Shown: positions 6,092 to 8,580 of the stretch, in pieces
How positions within the stretch are numbered: the first letter of the stretch is position 1
Layout of the letters: each line of letters opens with the position of its first letter
NCBI GenBank assembly: GCA_007116195.1
Contig: SKIX01000235.1
Span: 1-8,580 of the forward strand
From: Marinospirillum sp.
Lineage (GTDB): Bacteria; Pseudomonadota; Gammaproteobacteria; Pseudomonadales; Halomonadaceae
DNA: 8,580 nucleotides
Direction of reading: 5' to 3'
The notes under the pieces: model-generated
Told to the model about the DNA's origin: nothing
Databases searched by the model: none
Seen by the model: only the letters and a program-made list of their open reading frames with translations
Made by a program: the position numbers and the translations under genes

Positions 6092-8212
6092 ATGGATCGA
6101 ACCCAGTTTCAAGGTGCCTTTCGCAGCATCATGCAAAGTCAGATAGCAATTCCTTTATTGCTGCTGGCTCTTCTTGGCATGATGACGCTGCCAATGCCTG
6201 TGTTTTTACTGGATGTGTTCTTCACCTTTAACATCGCCTTTGCAATTATTATTCTGCTGGTTGCTGTCTATTCACTGCGTCCCCTCGATTTTGCTGTTTT
6301 TCCTACCATTCTTTTGGTCGCTACGCTTTTACGTTTGGCCTTGAATGTTGCCTCAACCCGGATCGTACTTCTTAACGGCCATGAAGGGGGGGATGCGGCA
6401 GGCAAGGTCATTGAATCCTTTGGCTCGGTGCTGATCGGCGGCAACTATGTCGTAGGTATGATCGTGTTCTTGATTTTAATGATCATTAACTTCGTCGTTA
6501 TTACCAAGGGTGCAGGACGTATTTCTGAAGTGAGCGCCCGCTTTACACTGGATGCTATGCCAGGCAAGCAGATGGCGATAGATGCTGACCTGAACGCGGG
6601 TTTGATTGATCAAGATGAAGCGAAAAAGCGGCGTGAAGAAATAGCATCTGAAGCTGATTTTTATGGATCTATGGATGGTGCCAGTAAGTTTGTTCGTGGT
6701 GATGCCGTTGCTGGCATTATGATTTTGGTGATCAACGTGGTAGGTGGCTTACTAATCGGTATGTTGCAGCATGGTTTGCCTTTCGCAACTGCCACTGAGC
6801 GTTATGTTTTGCTAACCATTGGTGATGGCCTGGTTGCTCAGATCCCATCTCTTATGCTTTCCGTTGCTGCTGCCATTATGGTGACACGGGTTAACTCATC
6901 ACAAAATATTTCTACTCAGGTCTCTGAGCAGATGTTTGGTACGCCCAAAGCACTAGCTGTGGCCGCTGTGCTAATGATTATCATGGGTTTAGTTCCGGGT
7001 ATGCCGCATGTTGCCTTCCTGGGTTTAGCGAGTGTTGCCGGTGGCGGTGCTTACCTTATTTACCATCTGCAGAAAAAGCAGCAACAGGAAGCTGCGGTTG
7101 CTGAACAGGCAGCCAGCCAACTGCCTATTACTCCAGATCCGGATGTTGTAGATCAAAAAGAGTTGAATTGGCAGGATGTTGCGCCAGTTGATCTGCTTGG
7201 CTTGGAGGTGGGTTATCGGCTTATTCCCTTGGTTGATAAAACTCAAGGGGGGCAGCTGTTAGGTCGTATTAAAGGGATACGTAAAAAGTTATCACAAGAC
7301 CTCGGTTTTTTAATGCCCTCGGTACATATTAGAGATAACCTGGACTTAACGCCGAATAGCTATCGCATTATCTTAAAAGGAGTAACGATTGGTGAGGCTG
7401 AAGTTCACCCGGAGCGCGAGATGGCTATTAACCCAGGCCAGGTGTACGGGCCGATCAATGGGATTAAAGGTCGGGATCCTGCTTTTGGCTTAGAGGCCGT
7501 TTGGATCAACCCCAATCAGCGTGAAGAAGCACAGACCTTGGGTTATACCGTGGTCGATGCTAGTACAGTGATAGCGACCCAGCTTAACCAGATTATGCAT
7601 GACTATGCGCATGAGTTAATTGGTCATGATGATGTGCAGAAGATGCTGGATATGCTTGCTAACTCTGCGCCCAAGCTGTCGGAGCAATTAGTGCCTGATA
7701 GTGTTTCTCTGTCCGTGTTGCTCAAGGTGTTGCAGAACCTGTTGATCGAGCAGGTGCCGGTTAAGGATTTTCGCTCTATTGCTCAGGCTCTGGTAGAGGC
7801 AGCTCATACAACGCGTGACCCTATTCAGTTGACGACAGCAGTTAGGGTTGCGTTATCCCGATCAATTGTTCAGGCTATTACGGGGCCGAGTGACCACCTT
7901 GCCGTTATTACCCTTGAGCCTGAGTTAGAACAACTGTTGTTGAAGAGTGTACAGCAGGCTGCACAGCAGGGTGGTGAATCCGACCAGCTAATCCTTGAGC
8001 CAGCAATGGCAGAAAAATTGCAGCAGTCCCTGAGTGAAGTGGCTCAGCAGCAAGAAATGCAGGGTAATCCTGCGGTGCTGGTTACGGCGGCACCAGTAAG
8101 ACCGGTTATGGCAAGATTTGTGCGTTATGGTATTCAAAACGTACATGTTTTGTCTTATCAAGAAATTCCGGATAATAAACAAATCACTATCGTAGCAACC
8201 ATAGGTCAGTAA
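6092..8212 (+). CDS. flhA: FlhA, export-gate protein (FHIPEP family)
   Basis: FlhA is the large export-gate subunit; its nonameric cytoplasmic ring docks chaperone-substrate complexes and its membrane part couples export to proton flow. The 706-residue length is standard. The membrane half (about 17-325) contains RLALNVASTRIVL (81-93) and the FHIPEP family signature at 143-166 (RISEVSARF...DAMPGKQMAIDAD), followed by LNAGLIDQDEAKKRREE. VRGDAVAG at 201-208 includes D204, probably the counterpart of the essential Asp208 of Salmonella. A Gln/Ala-rich linker (about 326-350) leads to the cytoplasmic domain, with GYRLIPLVD at the start of its core and ARFVRYGIQNVHVLSYQEIP near the end. AGGTGA at 6083-6088 pairs with the 3'-most part of the anti-Shine-Dalgarno, so its short gap to the ATG is normal. 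The TAA stop is followed in frame by a second TAA. Confidence 0.98.
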   Translation: MDRTQFQGAFRSIMQSQIAIPLLLLALLGMMTLPMPVFLLDVFFTFNIAFAIIILLVAVYSLRPLDFAVFPTILLVATLLRLALNVASTRIVLLNGHEGGDAAGKVIESFGSVLIGGNYVVGMIVFLILMIINFVVITKGAGRISEVSARFTLDAMPGKQMAIDADLNAGLIDQDEAKKRREEIASEADFYGSMDGASKFVRGDAVAGIMILVINVVGGLLIGMLQHGLPFATATERYVLLTIGDGLVAQIPSLMLSVAAAIMVTRVNSSQNISTQVSEQMFGTPKALAVAAVLMIIMGLVPGMPHVAFLGLASVAGGGAYLIYHLQKKQQQEAAVAEQAASQLPITPDPDVVDQKELNWQDVAPVDLLGLEVGYRLIPLVDKTQGGQLLGRIKGIRKKLSQDLGFLMPSVHIRDNLDLTPNSYRIILKGVTIGEAEVHPEREMAINPGQVYGPINGIKGRDPAFGLEAVWINPNQREEAQTLGYTVVDASTVIATQLNQIMHDYAHELIGHDDVQKMLDMLANSAPKLSEQLVPDSVSLSVLLKVLQNLLIEQVPVKDFRSIAQALVEAAHTTRDPIQLTTAVRVALSRSIVQAITGPSDHLAVITLEPELEQLLLKSVQQAAQQGGESDQLILEPAMAEKLQQSLSEVAQQQEMQGNPAVLVTAAPVRPVMARFVRYGIQNVHVLSYQEIPDNKQITIVATIGQ
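8007..8022 (+). promoter_or_regulatory. Possible sigma-54 promoter in the 3' end of flhA, upstream of flhF
   Basis: TGGCAG (8007-8012), AAAAA, TTGC (8018-8021) and A match the sigma-54 -24/-12 consensus TGGCAC-N5-TTGC-(A/T) with one mismatch (C to G at the last base of the first block) and exact spacing. Transcription would begin near 8034, about 205 bases before the flhF start. In Pseudomonas flhF expression is reported to depend on sigma-54 and FleQ, which makes a site here plausible. It lies within the flhA codons for MAEKLQ, so coincidence is possible. Confidence 0.35.
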
Positions 8213-8239
8213 TAACGTGCAACCAAGAGGTTTCTATCC

Positions 8240-8580
8240 ATGCGGGTAAAGCGCTTTTTTGGAGCAGACTCCCGTCAAGCAATGCGTCTGGTTCGTGAAG
8301 AACTGGGTGCAGATGCGGTTATAGTTTCTAACCGCAAGGTTGATAATGGTGTAGAAATAGTTTGTGCACTGGATTATGAGGGCAAGGAGACACCCCAAGA
8401 CTTTTCCACGGCTTTAAAGCAGGCTGACCAAGGTGATGCTCTACAGCAAGAGTTAGATGAAGCGCGAAAGCGAATTTTATCGGGTGCACGCTTTGATGGC
8501 GGCTTAACTGAAAATGCCTTTCAAAAAAAAGCCCGTTTAAGACAGTGGGGCTTGAATGAGTGGGGCGAAAGCGATGATGA
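8240..8580 (+). CDS. flhF: FlhF, SRP-type GTPase for polar flagellum placement, N-terminal part (runs off the window)
   Basis: The ATG at 8240 opens a frame with no stop to the window end (113 codons plus two bases). The product starts MRVKRFFGADSRQAMRLVREELGADAVIVSNRKVDNGVEIVCALDYE, which closely matches the conserved N-terminal (B) domain of FlhF. FlhF is a membrane-associated GTPase related to Ffh and FtsY that recruits the first basal-body parts to the cell pole and works with FlhG/FleN to set flagellum number and position. Residues after about 48 form the poorly conserved linker that precedes the NG GTPase domain, which would lie beyond 8580; no P-loop is visible here. AAGAGG at 8225-8230 lies 9 bases before the ATG. 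The 27-base gap after flhA suggests co-transcription with it, possibly plus a promoter inside flhA. Confidence 0.95.
   Translation, partial: MRVKRFFGADSRQAMRLVREELGADAVIVSNRKVDNGVEIVCALDYEGKETPQDFSTALKQADQGDALQQELDEARKRILSGARFDGGLTENAFQKKARLRQWGLNEWGESDD

Noticed and set aside
7169..7182. TGGCAG-N4-TTGC in flhA as a sigma-54 site
   Set aside because: The spacer is one base too short, which sigma-54 promoters do not tolerate well, and it lies mid-gene.

Overview
This window is a continuous flagellar biosynthesis cluster, read entirely on the + strand: fliK (3' end only), fliL, fliM, fliN, fliO, fliP, fliQ, fliR, flhB, flhA and the start of flhF. No mobile element, RNA gene, CRISPR array or foreign-looking island is visible. 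No stretch without a gene exceeds 114 bases. The order fliKLMNOPQR-flhB-flhA-flhF is the one known from polar flagellates such as Pseudomonas, Vibrio and Shewanella; in Escherichia and Salmonella flhBA lies in a separate operon and flhF is absent. Together with FliN, FlhB and FlhF sequences that resemble pseudomonad and marine gammaproteobacterial proteins, and a mixed, roughly 50% GC codon use, this suggests a polarly flagellated gammaproteobacterium. The genus cannot be decided from the sequence.

Layout. Bases 1-381 hold the C-terminal domain of the hook-length protein FliK. FliL (399-902) is the stator-associated membrane protein. FliM (953-1930) and FliN (1976-2536) are the rotor switch and C-ring proteins; FliM carries the N-terminal CheY-P binding peptide. 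FliO, FliP, FliQ, FliR and FlhB (2536-5977) form or assemble the membrane export gate. After a 114-base gap comes FlhA (6092-8212), the large export-gate subunit with the cytoplasmic chaperone/substrate docking ring. FlhF begins at 8240 and runs off the end. Genes are tightly packed, with a TAATG junction at fliN/fliO, an 11-base overlap at fliO/fliP and a 2-base gap at fliR/flhB, so much of the cluster is probably co-transcribed and translationally coupled.

Function as a set. FliP, FliQ and FliR build the pore, FlhB switches substrate class by self-cleavage at NPTH and responds to FliK, and FlhA couples the gate to substrates. FliM and FliN form the switch that reverses rotation when CheY-P binds. 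FliL supports the stators. FlhF, with FlhG/FleN, sets the polar position of the flagellum.

The window is mostly conserved core biology, and I found no new system. Points worth a second look are: a triplicated DWAAA(L/M)xxQ motif in an enlarged FliN N-terminus; two sigma-54-like -24/-12 motifs inside coding sequence (2431-2446 in fliN, 8007-8022 in flhA); a perfect DnaA-box 9-mer and a small hairpin with tandem octamers in the flhB-flhA gap; and Met in place of Phe in the putative FliR plug loop.
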